A stretch of 64,000 bases of DNA from Choristoneura fumiferana (Eukaryota > Arthropoda > Insecta > Lepidoptera > Tortricidae): positions 7,010,904 through 7,074,903 of the forward strand of contig NC_133493.1 in NCBI RefSeq assembly GCF_025370935.1. The letters run 5' to 3'. Position numbers and translations under genes: made by a program. The number at the start of each line of letters is the position of its first letter. Position 1 is the first letter of the stretch. Under the pieces are notes generated by a model, which ran no database searches, had not been told where the DNA came from, and saw only the letters and a program-made list of their open reading frames with translations. Below are positions 50,201-56,902 of this stretch, one piece after another.

Positions 50201-50825
50201 GCCAGTATTACGTAAATAGGTAATCTAAATAATATGTATCGCTAAGACTGTTAATTGGCGCATGTTGTATTGTATTGTATTGTATTGTAAAACTCTTTAT
50301 TGTACATAAAACACATGAAAATAACATAACACAGGATAGTAAGATGTACAAAGTCGAACTACTACTAGGTGTACTAGGCGGCTGTTGTATTTATAACTTT
50401 AAAACCGGGCACAGTAAAATAAACGGTTGAAAAAAATACAGCCTGCTTTAAAGTTACTTCAAATCAAATATTCTCACAATAATACCCTAAACAACATCGC
50501 TAAATTTCACACACCACAAATAATTATCCAAGGAATCAAGGCGAACCTAAATATTTAAGCTTATAGGTACATTTATAGGCATTTAGTGATAGAATTCGAT
50601 TATTATTTCACTGAAAACAACTTCCTTCCATTCCGGACATAAATTACCGTTGATAATTTATGTCTTATCGGCAAATAGCTAATAAACAAAGCTCGTTAGC
50701 AACCGAACTATTAAAGATCCAATTCGACAAGAATTATTCGCAAGAATAACGGTTCCCATACACAATACACCTGTCTTTTGGGGCTAATATTTATTTGATT
50801 GCCAAATCCTACCTGAACCCACCAT
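20270..50825 (-). CDS. Poxn: Pox neuro, paired-domain transcription factor
   Basis: Pox neuro is a nuclear DNA-binding regulator; in flies it specifies poly-innervated (chemosensory) sense organs. Four minus exons (50825-50813, 49864-49644, 26637-26439, 20940-20270) total 1104 bases, 367 aa. Exon 1 gives only MVGS plus one base (context ACAATGG, in-frame stop upstream). Exon 2 carries the PAI half of the paired domain ([48 protein letters not shown]). Exon 3 carries the RED half ([26 protein letters not shown] in family terms; here [16 protein letters not shown]). The phases 1, 0 and 1 all match. There is no homeodomain, as expected for Pox neuro. Exon 4 is proline- and serine-rich with [11 protein letters not shown] and an EH1-like YSIEELL at 296-302. 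The RED linker and the sequence GLAWSEDEM point to Poxn rather than Pax6 or Pax2. Introns are 0.9, 23.0 and 5.5 kb. The start exon is the least certain part. Confidence 0.92.
20468..20488 (-). other. EH1 / octapeptide-like motif in Pox neuro
   Basis: Encodes YSIEELL (residues 296-302), set between a basic run (EKEKKKN) and KKPDK. It matches the aromatic-Ser-Ile-x-x-Leu/Ile-Leu pattern of Groucho-binding EH1 and Pax octapeptide motifs. Function is inferred from the motif alone. Confidence 0.5.
21291..21485 (-). repeat. SINE fragment (minus)
   Basis: Tail-proximal part of the SINE at 15240, including ATACGTCTCACTGCTGGGGC and CCTCACGATGTTTTCTCTCA. The tRNA-like head is missing. Confidence 0.8.
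23026..23363. mobile_element. 338-bp MITE with TA target-site duplication
   Basis: The terminal inverted repeat starts CCGGGTGTGGCC and continues with TAATATGAGCAAA; a subterminal inverted AGTCGCTGAAC / GTTCAGCGACT pair lies further in. TA sits on each side (23024-23025, 23364-23365). There is no open frame of note. Confidence 0.8.
24482..24615. mobile_element. 134-bp hairpin MITE
   Basis: The ends TACAGTCAAGGAATTTAATT and, reversed, TACGGTCAAGGAGTTTAATT form long inverted repeats that continue through CCACCATGGAACC. The TA at each tip may be the target duplication. Confidence 0.75.
24955..25380. repeat. Inverted pair of a SINE-like sequence with a tRNA-like B box
   Basis: Minus-strand GGTTCGATTCCC (at about 25030) is a tRNA box-B look-alike, followed on that strand by CTATTTTTCTGGTTTTTCTG. 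The same 20-mer appears on the plus strand at about 25318. The two copies face each other about 280 bases apart. Confidence 0.5.
25710..25935 (+). repeat. Short retroposon (family C)
   Basis: Contains ATCATAAGCGAAAGTTTG, ACCTCTTCACGTCTAAAC, TTTTATCCCAAAAAATTGCA and ends GGCAACAGCTAG, the family C layout. Confidence 0.65.
26097..26281. mobile_element. 185-bp palindromic MITE
   Basis: Long, nearly perfect inverted arms starting CCCTTAGTGTAAG and continuing through CGTCTCGATCGCGTTCGCGT and AAATCTCAATTTGTATG, around a loop of about 45 bases. No coding potential. Confidence 0.8.
26329..26400 (+). pseudogene. tRNA-like relic (72 nt)
   Basis: It has tRNA length and a 6-of-7 acceptor stem (GGGGCGT with ACGCACC). 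Three of four D-stem pairs and a TTCAAAT T-loop remain. The anticodon stem has two mismatches, position 33 is C and the T stem has only three pairs, so it is not a working tRNA. It may be a SINE head. Confidence 0.35.
26777..26896. mobile_element. Hairpin MITE V, copy 1
   Basis: GGGGGGCTACTACGAAAT, then TCGAAGTTCGTGTATCCCTC, and in mirror form GGGACGGCAAGATACGAAGT and CGAATTTCG. It belongs to a four-copy family in this window (44770, 53205, 57321). Confidence 0.75.
26898..27133 (+). repeat. SINE, internally deleted
   Basis: The head GCCGTGGTGGCCGAGTGGTT joins directly to ATTTGAAATTTACCACGAGC, so box B is lost. The body and the CAGTGGGACGTATATAGGCT end are intact. Confidence 0.85.
27281..27575 (-). 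repeat. PolyA-tailed retroposon B, copy 1 (minus)
   Basis: A run of about 26 T on plus (polyA on minus), then GGATGGCAAACGAGCAAATG, GATCACCACCGCCCATAAAC, CTTACTCTCCACGCCGAAAC and GGATTAGCGAGCAAGATGG. Other copies are at 39852, 44380, 47080 and 49076. Confidence 0.85.
27700..27930 (+). repeat. Short retroposon (family C)
   Basis: ATGCGAAAGTTTGTGTG and a GT-rich run, then ACTCCTTCACGCTAAAACG, GGATGAAATTTGGTGTATAG and TTCTATCCCGATATTCCCAT. Confidence 0.65.
27931..28989. other. Intronic sequence, nothing recognised
   Basis: Contains a purine run at about 28770-28806 (GAGGAGAGGAGAGGAGGAGG). No exon or assigned repeat. Confidence 0.4.
28993..29133. mobile_element. Harbinger/Tourist-like MITE F, copy 1
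   Basis: 141-bp palindrome with ends GGGGCTGTTTCACCATCCA and an exact TTA on each side (28990-28992, 29134-29136). TTA target sites and GGGGCTGTTT-type ends are characteristic of PIF/Harbinger MITEs. Confidence 0.85.
29137..34619. other. Repeat-poor intronic stretch, candidate regulatory DNA
   Basis: No assigned mobile element and no convincing exon. Somewhat GC-richer non-repetitive blocks occur at about 31390-31850, and an AT dinucleotide-rich run (ATATATACACATATATGTAT) at about 32913. Confidence 0.35.
34620..34925 (+). repeat. Decayed element E, copy 2
   Basis: AAAAAACCGGGGACAAGCGC at the left, TTTCGGAGATAAATGAGGAG in the middle and GGCGGACAGACAGACA at the right match the plan of 9915-10471. 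The 3' end is missing. Confidence 0.5.
34926..39529. other. Repeat-poor intronic stretch, candidate regulatory DNA
   Basis: No assigned mobile element. The block 35080-35300 is richer in GC and includes an AGATAAG GATA-type site and a GACAGGTG E-box within about 40 bases, as might be found in an enhancer. Open frames at 37705-38010 and 38165-38392 have no recognisable family and no splice support. Confidence 0.35.
39530..40470 (+). mobile_element. Repeat family A, copy 4, split by a nested insertion
   Basis: Both ends match the other copies (AAAAACCGGCCAAGAGCGTG at left, TTTTAGCTACGGAACCCTAA at right). Normal sequence stops at CGATTTTAATGAAAA (about 39855) and resumes at TTTGCACTTTAAAG (40127). 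A (GA)n run (about 39745-39765) is peculiar to this copy. Confidence 0.85.
39852..40122 (-). repeat. Retroposon B, copy 2, nested in family A copy 4
   Basis: Has GCAAGCACTGTTGCTTTACG, the GATCACCACCACCCATAAAA block and GGCGGACCTTGCACAAAGTC. It must be younger than the element it interrupts. Confidence 0.85.
40561..40785 (+). repeat. Minisatellite, 5 x 44-45 bp
   Basis: Units start at 40561, 40606, 40651, 40695 and 40740, each beginning ATTTACGTTTGACCCGCACG, followed by TAAGTAGTGTACCTATGT. They are nearly identical; the differences are mainly one base in the A run and AACTATG in unit 1. Confidence 0.95.
41325..41720 (+). repeat. Dispersed repeat D, copy 4, split by an RTE insertion
   Basis: GGGGTGTTATACGTTTGACA at the left and GACAACGTCGGGGATTTTTC at the right are family D blocks; 41418-41586 is foreign. 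Confidence 0.75.
41418..41586 (-). mobile_element. 5'-truncated RTE-type non-LTR element with 11-bp duplication
   Basis: TTTTTCAATCT occurs exactly at 41407-41417 and 41587-41597. On the minus strand the 169-bp insert reads [31 protein letters not shown], then a stop and [12 protein letters not shown] plus stop, with an ATGATGATGATG tail. That is the C-terminus and 3' end of an RTE-like reverse transcriptase. Confidence 0.9.
41721..42647. other. Intronic sequence, little recognised
   Basis: A repeat scrap with GGGTACGGAACCCTATACTG lies at about 41790, and short ATTATGGCCATA/GGTCATATTATGGCC palindromic repeats lie at about 42310-42350. Nothing coding. Confidence 0.4.
42648..42729. repeat. 82-nt near-perfect hairpin
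   Basis: Two 38-base arms (AGTCATGTGGGGTAAACGTA and onward; mirror TTTACCCCACATGACT) differ at two positions around a six-base loop, ATATGC. It is too small for a typical MITE with internal sequence. Confidence 0.85.
42790..42966 (-). repeat. Dispersed repeat D, copy 5
   Basis: CTCGACTTTGCCATTTCAAA, the GGCTAAGAACCACCAGAG block, and ACCCATCTTTTTGCGTCGGG at the end. Confidence 0.75.
42967..44039. other. Intronic sequence, nothing recognised
   Basis: No repeat or exon assigned. Open frames on both strands at about 43520-43750 have no family resemblance. Confidence 0.4.
44040..44282 (+). repeat. Short retroposon (family C), good copy
   Basis: CTTACTAATATTATAAATGC, GTCGAAACGGAGCGACGGAT, CATAGGCTACTCTTTATCCC, then CGCGGGCAAAAGCTAGTAGG. 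The best-preserved copy here, together with 48590. Confidence 0.85.
44380..44650 (-). repeat. Retroposon B, copy 3 (minus)
   Basis: A T run, then TTGGCAAACGAGCAAGTGGG. Contains a 15-bp internal duplication (ACCAGGGGTATT twice, at about 44465) and keeps CTTACTCTCCACGCCGAAAC. Confidence 0.85.
44770..44890. mobile_element. Hairpin MITE V, copy 2
   Basis: ATAGAAGTTCGTATCGTACC, then CCTCTCGCTCTCGTATTAAA, and ATGAACTTCGATTTTCGTAG as the mirror end. Confidence 0.7.
44891..45539. other. Intronic sequence, nothing recognised
   Basis: Overlapping open frames on both strands (45002-45525) resemble no family and lack splice support. Confidence 0.4.
45540..45690 (+). repeat. Strongly decayed SINE fragment
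   Basis: AAACCTGCATACACCTGCAA, CACAGCCCAAGCTCTCATTC and GGGAGTGTCGTATATTCGCC align with the body and end of the SINE at 15240. Confidence 0.55.
45974..46115. mobile_element. Harbinger/Tourist-like MITE F, copy 2
   Basis: 142-bp palindrome starting GGGGCTGTTTCACCATCCA, flanked by TTA at 45971-45973 and 46116-46118. Confidence 0.85.
46284..46400 (-). repeat. Decayed relative of retroposon B
   Basis: GGCAAACGAGCATGCGAGTC and GACGGTAAATTATCACCACC correspond to the polyA-proximal part of family B. Confidence 0.5.
47080..47330 (-). repeat. Retroposon B, copy 4 (minus)
   Basis: TTTTTTTTTTC, then GGATGGAAAACGAGCAAGTG and the remaining family blocks up to GATTAGCGAGCAAGATGG. Confidence 0.85.
47764..47945. 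mobile_element. hAT-like MITE with internal tandem repeats and 8-bp duplication
   Basis: The 182-bp element has ends GGGTTAGTTTCACTTCGTCT and, reversed, GGGTTAGTCTCACTTCGTCT. ATTAAACA sits exactly at 47756-47763 and 47946-47953. The interior is a degenerate tandem array of AAGCAACTGGTCTA and AGCAAGTGGTCTA units. Confidence 0.85.
48332..48527. mobile_element. MITE-like element Y, copy 2
   Basis: GACAGGAGAATTATCGCTAG at the left and the mirror TAGCGCCAACTAGCCTGTCA at the right; the interior shares GACGTTGCAGTCT with copy 1. Confidence 0.6.
48590..48810 (+). repeat. Short retroposon (family C), good copy
   Basis: AATATCATAAATGCGAAAGT, GTCCGTCTTTCACGTCGAAA, then GAGGGAACAGCGCGCGATAG and CACGGGCAAAAGCTAGTC. 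Confidence 0.85.
49076..49202 (-). repeat. Retroposon B, copy 5, internally deleted
   Basis: TTTTTTTTATTCGACTGGAT, then TGGCAAACGAGCAAG joined directly to a distal part (GTGCCAGTTATTTCACCGGC). It ends where the paired-exon array begins. Confidence 0.8.
49213..49600 (-). pseudogene. Tandem partial copies of the Pox neuro PAI exon
   Basis: GAGCTCCACTAT, which is in the true exon at 49779, recurs at 49590, 49379 and 49213. Each recurrence is the left edge of a partial copy of exon 2 plus a little following intron (landmark GGATCCT at 49611, 49422 and 49238). Copy B (49455-49601) is about 93% identical to the exon (10 differences in 147 bases by hand count). Copy C (about 49238-49390) is broken by stops and indels. 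Copy D keeps only its edge. None has a visible splice acceptor, so they are treated as exon relics. Confidence 0.85.
49644..49864 (-). other. Pox neuro exon 2 (PAI subdomain, intact)
   Basis: 221 bases, phase 1 in and phase 0 out, with acceptor TTCCAG (49865-49870) and donor GTAAGA (49638-49643). It encodes residues 5-78. This is the parent of the partial copies to its left. Confidence 0.95.
49945..50215 (+). repeat. Jockey-type reverse transcriptase C-terminal fragment
   Basis: The plus strand reads [18 protein letters not shown] and [15 protein letters not shown], a stretch near the end of Jockey-like reverse transcriptases, followed further on by [14 protein letters not shown] and a stop. 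It is broken and non-functional. It lies in Pox neuro intron 1. Confidence 0.75.
50258..50400 (-). repeat. Non-LTR 3' end with (ATACA)n-type tail (minus)
   Basis: TTGTATTGTATTGTATTGTA then AAAACTCTTTATTGTACATA, the reverse complement of a common non-LTR 3' terminus. Confidence 0.55.
50813..50825 (-). other. Candidate Pox neuro start exon (13 nt coding)
   Basis: ATGGTGGGTTCAG followed by the donor GTAGGA. It supplies MVGS plus the first base of the Gly codon completed by exon 2. The phase fits, an in-frame stop lies upstream, and other Pox neuro genes also start with a tiny exon before [10 protein letters not shown]. It was chosen by fit, so it could be replaced by another ATG. Confidence 0.6.
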
Positions 50826-51004
50826 TGTGGTCACTCGGTTTTTTGTAAAGATCTTTAGATACGCTACGCCACTTTAGTAGCGAAGTTGTCGTAATTATCA
50901 GGGTGGCCATTATTTTTACCGACTAGGAGACACCCCTTATTAAGCCAAAACATGGATTAAGTAAAAATTAATGAATGCACAATTTCATATGTAATTTCGT
51001 TGAT

Positions 51005-51430
51005 GAAGTTCTATAAACTCAGATGTGCGAACTCAGGTTTGAACCCACGGTCATTTGCTTGAGAAGCCATATGTCAAGTCACTAGGCCACCACGGCTTTT
51101 CATACATTTGAAATTTACCACGAGCTTTAGGCTGCTACTCCACTGAGGCGGAGACGAGAGGAGCAGAGAGGAGTCATGTAGGGATCGACCAATTAAATAA
51201 AGATATTTTGACTTTGACTTTGACTTTGACTTTGACACGTCTGATGATAATGAGGCGGAGACGAGATGTGGATTCAACTAATGTCCCTACTCGTCTACTC
51301 TCCGCTCCGTTCTTCTCCGCCTCAGTGAAAGCAGCCTTAAGGTCGAGAAGCACTGCGGCCACGTGAGAACTACAGCCCACACACTCTCGTTCTGAGAGGA
51401 TTCCCTGTGCCTAGCAGGGAGGTACTCGTA
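51005..51430. mobile_element. Nested stack: SINE pieces, MITE and non-LTR insertion
   Basis: A minus SINE head (TTTGAACCCACGGTC ... GGCCACCACGGC) meets a plus SINE body (ATTTGAAATTTACCACGAGC). The body is interrupted at 51129 by an inverted-repeat element (GGCTGCTACTCCACTGAGGC ... GCCTCAGTGAAAGCAGCC, to about 51339) and resumes at about 51345 (GAACTACAGCCCACACACTC). Inside that element a non-LTR tail has landed. Confidence 0.7.
51160..51250 (+). mobile_element. Truncated non-LTR insert with (TTTGAC)n and 16-bp duplication
   Basis: TGAGGCGGAGACGAGA flanks it exactly at 51144-51159 and 51251-51266. It contains AATAAAGATATTTTGAC and five TTTGAC units, the same terminus as at 51551-51587. Confidence 0.75.
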
Positions 51431-51454
51431 TAATAGTTTAGGGGAAAAAAAAAT

Positions 51455-51590
51455 ACCTCGTTGAGTTTCATGCCGGATTCTTCTCAACAGAGGTTTTTCC
51501 GAACCGGTGGTAGATTATTTTGACATTCATAAGTGCTTGTTATCTTAACCTAAATTGAATAAAGATATTTTGACTTTGACTTTGAGCATG
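51455..51590 (+). repeat. Non-LTR 3' UTR ending in (TTTGAC)n
   Basis: GAGTTTCATGCCGGATTCTT, TTTTTCCGAACCGGTGGTAG, CATTCATAAGTGCTTGTTAT and AATAAAGATATTTTGACTTT, a widespread lepidopteran non-LTR terminus. Confidence 0.75.
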
Positions 51591-53204
51591 GTAATTAATA
51601 TACTCTAAAACACTTTAACATGACATATTTACAAACATAAAAATTCTTTTGGAATGCAGAAACAAAGTCCAACTCCTTGTAAATTGACAAAGTTTGCAAT
51701 AAAATGCCGAGATGATTATAGAGCAGCCATTCTGAAAGTGTGCTCTGTAGAGCCCCAGAGCTCCATGATACTTCTGCGGTAGACCATAATTAAAATACAT
51801 ACCTACTTAAATAGAGGTCTAAATGAATAAGCTTCCAAATATCAAACTGGTACCGTCCGGCCGGTAAAATCGGTTTTGAGTGCACACCCTATTACCTAAC
51901 CTGTGTACCTAATTTGATTGTGAATTAAATATAAGAAAAAAACTTTTTCTTTAGTGTTACTGCATATCCGCACACAGAACATCAAATCAGCTGTTCACCG
52001 TAGTAAAACTTTGTAATCTCGCTTTTATTCTAGAGAGCGGTTTGCTTCAAAAGCGCGAATGCTCTGTTTTAATTAAAAGTTAACCGCCGGAGACACTTTA
52101 AGCGAACTTAAAGGAATCATTTGTTAACCGCTACCTTCGAGGAACCTTATTTATCGACTTACACCAACTACGTTAACGCCTTCAATTACAAAAGATTCAA
52201 GCTTAATGCCAAGCGATTAATAACCAGGGCGTTAAAAAAGCGTTCTTATTTTCATCGCAATGAATCTACGTTTTTATACTGGTGAAATTTTGAGATCCTG
52301 GACAAAAAGGTTGTGGTACAAATGCTTAGGCTGGGTGTTCATGTCAGGAGTTAGTGAGTCAGGTCTTCTCTTCTTAAATAAATGTACAGAAGATTATGGT
52401 CAAATTTTGTTGATTACAACAACCGAACCAAACCGCAACTGTATTTTATGTAACTCGTGTTTTGACAAATAAATATCTTTATCTTTACAAGATCGGCGGA
52501 AATATAAAAAAAAAACTATTTTCAATCATTACATCTACCTTGAAAAAATTTATTAGGCAACTTATCAACATTACTTTTGTTAGCATAGGTAGGTACCTAT
52601 TTTAACTCGGTACCTATTATATTCATTTGATTACTATTATTTGATTATTATTATTCCTTGCATTACCTTTAAGGGATCTTAGACTATAAAGACATGTCTT
52701 TTTGAGTATGAAACTCGCTCGCCTTGGCAATAAACTTTTATAATTCCGATTCTGTCGCCATCTCACCGCGTATGGTAGCTGAGTCTCCCGCCACGCCATT
52801 TCACGGCTATCGTCGTGAAACTACCGCCGTCGAGAGACTGCAAATTACTTTCCTTTACGATTCCTCATTCAAAGGTTTGAGTAATGATTGCATGAGGCTC
52901 AAGTTCGAAACACGACCGTACTCGAAAGGCTGAGGGTCAGGTTTTGCTTGATCGTGGCAGGGTTATTAAAAGGCTTGATCGCGAGCCACTGATGTTGTCT
53001 GGATTCTCGGTGGCTTATATTATAAGAATAGGGTTACTACCGGGCACGGTCTACATAACATTACCATCCACCCGCATATTCTTTAGTCTACCCGTGATCA
53101 GGATGATGCATGCAACAGAGGCCTTATCGTCTAACTGACACACTTGGAACCATAATCGTTATCATCAATTCTTTCTTCCACATGGTATAAGACAAGGGTA
53201 GAAA
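51591..53204. other. Upstream of Pox neuro, nothing recognised
   Basis: AT-rich, no assigned repeat, no convincing exon. It could include upstream control elements of Pox neuro. Confidence 0.35.
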
Positions 53205-53329
53205 GATTATGGTGATTTCGAAACTCGAACTTCGGATCTTGCCGTCCCTCTGACGTTTATGTTATTTAATACGATAGTGAGAGGGACGGTACGATACTAA
53301 CTTCAATTACAGTAGCCCCCTAGCCTTGA
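53205..53329. mobile_element. Hairpin MITE V, copy 3
   Basis: CTCGAACTTCGGATCTTGCC, then GTGAGAGGGACGGTACGATA and TTACAGTAGCCCCCTAG. Confidence 0.75.
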
Positions 53330-53764
53330 GGTATCGGGAGTTCATCAAAAGTAATCACGTTCTTTAATCCCAATGTGTCTAAAACAAAGCGTAAATTTAG
53401 TAAGTCCGAAAATTGTGGAGCATGTTTGTTTAAAATGAAATTAAAAGCAAGCGGCGAAAGTTCAATTAACTCTTATCCAAATTACCGTTTTTAAAACGAA
53501 GGTGTTTACACATTACATGTTCCGTAACAATAGTTATCGGGACCGTTTAAAATAAAAACTGCATTTTGAGTTGGACTTTCGCATCTAATTTGAGAGGTTA
53601 TAGCGGAGCGGCGAAAAACATTAAAGTGTGATAAAATCTCATTTGGTAAGAGGTCGTAATCGTAAATGTTAAGGTGTATCTGGGAGGACTTCTGTGCGGT
53701 CTGATGCGTAGCGTTAGGCTCAAAGCTTTTTGAGGTTCCGTAACTTTTAAAACTACCTATATTA

Positions 53765-53936
53765 GCAACAATCGGCAAGCGTGGCGTGGGTGGGACGCCC
53801 TCAGACTAGGTGGAGCGATGATCTTTGCAAGGTAGCTGGCAGTAACAGGATGAGAGTGGCCGAGCATCATGCTCAGTGGCGTGCAATTGGAGAAGCTATG
53901 TCCAGCAATGGTCTAAGATAGGCCGATGATAATGAC
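53765..53936 (+). repeat. RTE-type C-terminal fragment
   Basis: Plus strand reads WSDDLCKVAGSNRMRVAEHH and QWRAIGEAMSSNGLR followed by a stop and GATGATAATGACGATA. It is degraded at the left. Confidence 0.75.
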
Positions 53937-54569
53937 GATATTAGAAACAAATTAAATATTAATTCGTAACGTGCGTTGTGTGTTGTAGATGGTAGTAGTA
54001 CCGTGTCCGTATAGAGACGTTCCATGTTGGAAAAATGACATAAGTCCCATATCAATTCTGTGCAGTACTACCATACCATACCTACAACAGGTTAATTTTT
54101 GCTCGTGTGTCACCTAACCACCCACTTGATTCGTGTAACTACTAGAGTTACAACTTTGTGCACTTTTAAATTGCTTGCTTTGGCTCGATGAGGCAATAAA
54201 GTTGGTTTTCTAATCTGTAAATGGTGGTACAGATACGCTATAAAAAGTTGCATATTTGGCCGAGCAAAACACGAATAGAAACGCTGAAGGAACTCGTACG
54301 TGAACTTGCTCGAACGTCTGTCTGGTATTAAACAATACGAAGGACAGGTACAAAGAAAAGAAACTTGAGAGCAAAATGTCACGAAATAGTCCCTTTTCAG
54401 CTTATTGTCGGACTTATGAACGGCGCTAGTCTCCCGTGAGGACCACATTAGAGCCTTGAATGTCTCTATGATGCCAATTAATAACAAGATGGATCGACTA
54501 TGTACTTGTATATTGTACTTGGTATTTGTATAGGTATATTGCTAGATACCAGTTTATACAGAAGACCCG
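53937..54569. other. Intergenic, nothing recognised
   Basis: No assigned repeat or gene. Confidence 0.4.
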
Positions 54570-54826
54570 GGTTAAAAGAAGAAAACAACCAACTTAGAAA
54601 GTTGTAAAGTCCCGAAATTGTCATTTTAAAGTTAAATATCTCAAAAACGGCTGAAACGGTTTTTATCAAATGTAGCCAAGAACCACCGAAAAGAAACACG
54701 CTTTCACGTAAAAAAACCACATTGAAATCGGGCCATTTTTGTGAGAGCTACGATACCACAGACAGACAGATAGACATTGACGCCAAACTTATAACACCCC
54801 TCTTTTTTCGTCGGGGGTTGAAGACA
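54570..54826 (-). repeat. Dispersed repeat D, copy 6
   Basis: GGGTTAAAAGAAGAAAACAA, AACCACCGAAAAGAAACACG and ACACCCCTCTTTTTTCGTCG mark a nearly full copy. Confidence 0.75.
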
Positions 54827-55086
54827 TCCTAAGATACTTCCAAAAACAATGATTACAATTTTCATTTATTCTTGTAAAGGCCTCCCGAAACTACCGGTAG
54901 CCAATTTCTTGGGTAACGATCGATTTTTGTTGCTCGATTCAGCGACCGTATAAAAAGACACGCGAGTTCATCGAAACTCTTACGTGCTATGGATCAAGAT
55001 ATACTAGATTGGAAGCATATAGAAAGCCTTCATCCTATTAGGATAGGTATGCAACGCAGATGGTACAATTAACATCAGAATGGATT
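54827..55086. other. Intergenic, nothing recognised
   Basis: No assigned repeat or gene. Confidence 0.4.
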
Positions 55087-55240
55087 AAACCCCGTTTCAT
55101 GGTAAACATTTGTAGGGCAACATTGTTGAATCAACGTGTTGCTGAGTTTTTACTGACCAAGCAGCAACACGGCAACATGCAGTGAGCCACTCAGCAACAC
55201 CTTGATTTAACAATGTTGTTCAACAAATTTTACGGGGCTT
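55087..55240. mobile_element. Inverted-repeat element (about 155 bp)
   Basis: The left arm CAACATTGTTGAATCAACGT then GTTGCTGAGT is mirrored by ACTCAGCAACACCTTGATTT then AACAATGTTGTTC. CCCCGT and ACGGGG lie at the tips. Confidence 0.6.
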
Positions 55241-55949
55241 TAGAGAGGCCAAGATATTAATACCCAGTTTATATCTGGCCTCTGTACCACAAATATGACA
55301 AGTGCAGCAAACATAATTGTAATTTTTTTGTATGAGAAAGTTAATAATTATGTCGATTTGTAACATTTTTTACCGACATTCAAAATAAGGAGGAGGTTAT
55401 CAATTCGGTTGTTTTTTTATATTTGTTACCTCAGAACTCCGTCATTTATGAACCGATTTGAAAACATTTTTTTCCTTCATCTAGAAATGCTTTCAATTAG
55501 GTTCCATAAGCACCAAATCAGGATCTAGGATTCATCCTAGGGAAATTGAGGGGACTCTTCAAATATTGCAGGAACGCCTATGATAATTTCGATATATTTA
55601 GGAGTAACTTGTGAATTTGCTCTTGAAAATCATCATTTGGTGAAGTGGAACTGATGATGAAGACCAAATTTGACCAATGGAGCGACTACTCAATAACAAG
55701 CACTTCACGGGTCTTCACGGGACTTTCAATTACTTTAACGCAGTTGATAAGCAATTTAAGCTCATCGTAATTCATATGGTGAAATGGAACGGGTGATGTG
55801 ATAAGCACCAGGACTTCTCAATAATGAACGTCTCTGCATCCGAAAAAGCAATTTTTCGTGAAAGGTGACGAGCAGTTGACATTAAACTATAGCATTTTAG
55901 ATCTTTTACACTAAGAAGCGTGAAAAAAAAATGTTTAACAAAAAATAGA
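55241..55949. other. Intergenic, nothing recognised
   Basis: Phrases such as ACTCCGTCATTTATGAACCG suggest an old dispersed repeat, but I cannot define its limits. Confidence 0.3.
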
Positions 55950-56125
55950 ACCGACTACAAATGAAAATATTTATCTACCAGTCTGAAGTCGGTTTCAGCA
56001 CTACCTATACGTACTTCACCTACGAGTATTATTGGGCTTCAATCACTCCTGCTGGCTCGTGTTGAAGCACCGACTTCAGACTGGTAGAAAAATATTTTCA
56101 TGGTTTTTTGTAGTCTGATCTATTT
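55950..56125. mobile_element. Inverted-repeat element (about 175 bp)
   Basis: CTACCAGTCTGAAGTCGGTT on the left is mirrored by CCGACTTCAGACTGGTAGAA on the right, and both arms continue outward through AAAATATTT to CTACAAA / TTTGTAG. Confidence 0.7.
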
Positions 56126-56606
56126 TTTTTTAAAAGAAAATTATTTTTTTGTGGAATAGGGGTCTGGAAGACAAATGTGCAAGTTGCACATTGCTGGGCC
56201 GTAAAGCAGACGCGATTGAAGTAGGTAGTCAATCAAACGCTGCAATGTACTTAATGAAGTTTTTATGATTTTTCTTGCAAGTCTAAACTAAGGTACCAAA
56301 GGGACTCAGAGATACCACAGGAGACCGAAGAGCTGGCAGCTTCCTCGTTCAATGAATCCTGTCAAGCAATCCAGTGAGGAAATGCTGCCAGCGTCTTCGG
56401 TACAGCCATTTTTGGGATTATTGTAGTTTTAGTTTGGTTTATTTAATTTTAATCTTAGTTTTAGTTTTTTATTTGTTGTAATCTACCTTTCATAAGTTAC
56501 AGGTTGCATGTATTCAAATGATTCCGGAATACTTCAGAGAGATATTGGATTAGTATGATCGACCGCTCCTGTAAAGGTTTGTCATCGGAATATTTGACTC
56601 AAAGTG
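56126..56606. other. Intergenic, nothing recognised
   Basis: No assigned repeat or gene. Confidence 0.4.
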
Positions 56607-56902
56607 TAGCCCGGTGTTTTTCAACCTTTTTCATGTCTTGGATTAGGTAAGCCACTCCACTTACAGTTAGTTGTACAGTCACGTTCGTTAATTTGGGAAC
56701 CACTTAAGATCGAATATCTGTCATTTTGTATGACAATTCAAAGGATTTTTTGACGAAATGGGTCTCAAATTAACGCTAGTCACGGTATTATCTTATTTTG
56801 ATAATATAAACATTGAATAATCATCATAATAACGGTGAGAGTATTTTAAAGATACTGCGACCCCCCGGGGGTCGCGACCCACAGATTGAAAAACACTAAA
56901 CT
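56607..56902. mobile_element. hAT-like non-autonomous element hosting a MITE
   Basis: GGTGTTTTTCAACCTTTTTC at the left and GGGTCGCGACCC, then AGATTGAAAAACACTA at the right form hAT-style ends. I could not settle a matching 8-bp duplication. A second inverted-repeat element lies inside at 56674-56787. Confidence 0.55.
56674..56787. mobile_element. 114-bp MITE nested in the hAT-like element
   Basis: TACAGTCACGTTCGTTAATT at the left is mirrored by AATTAACGCTAGTCACGGTA at the right. Confidence 0.6.

Noticed and set aside
51207..51236. (TTTGAC)n as telomere-like repeat
   Set aside because: It is the 3' tail of a non-LTR element, as the second copy at 51551-51587 shows; the insect telomere repeat is TTAGG.
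52260..53138. Series of 60-70-codon plus-strand frames
   Set aside because: No protein family features, and each is isolated.
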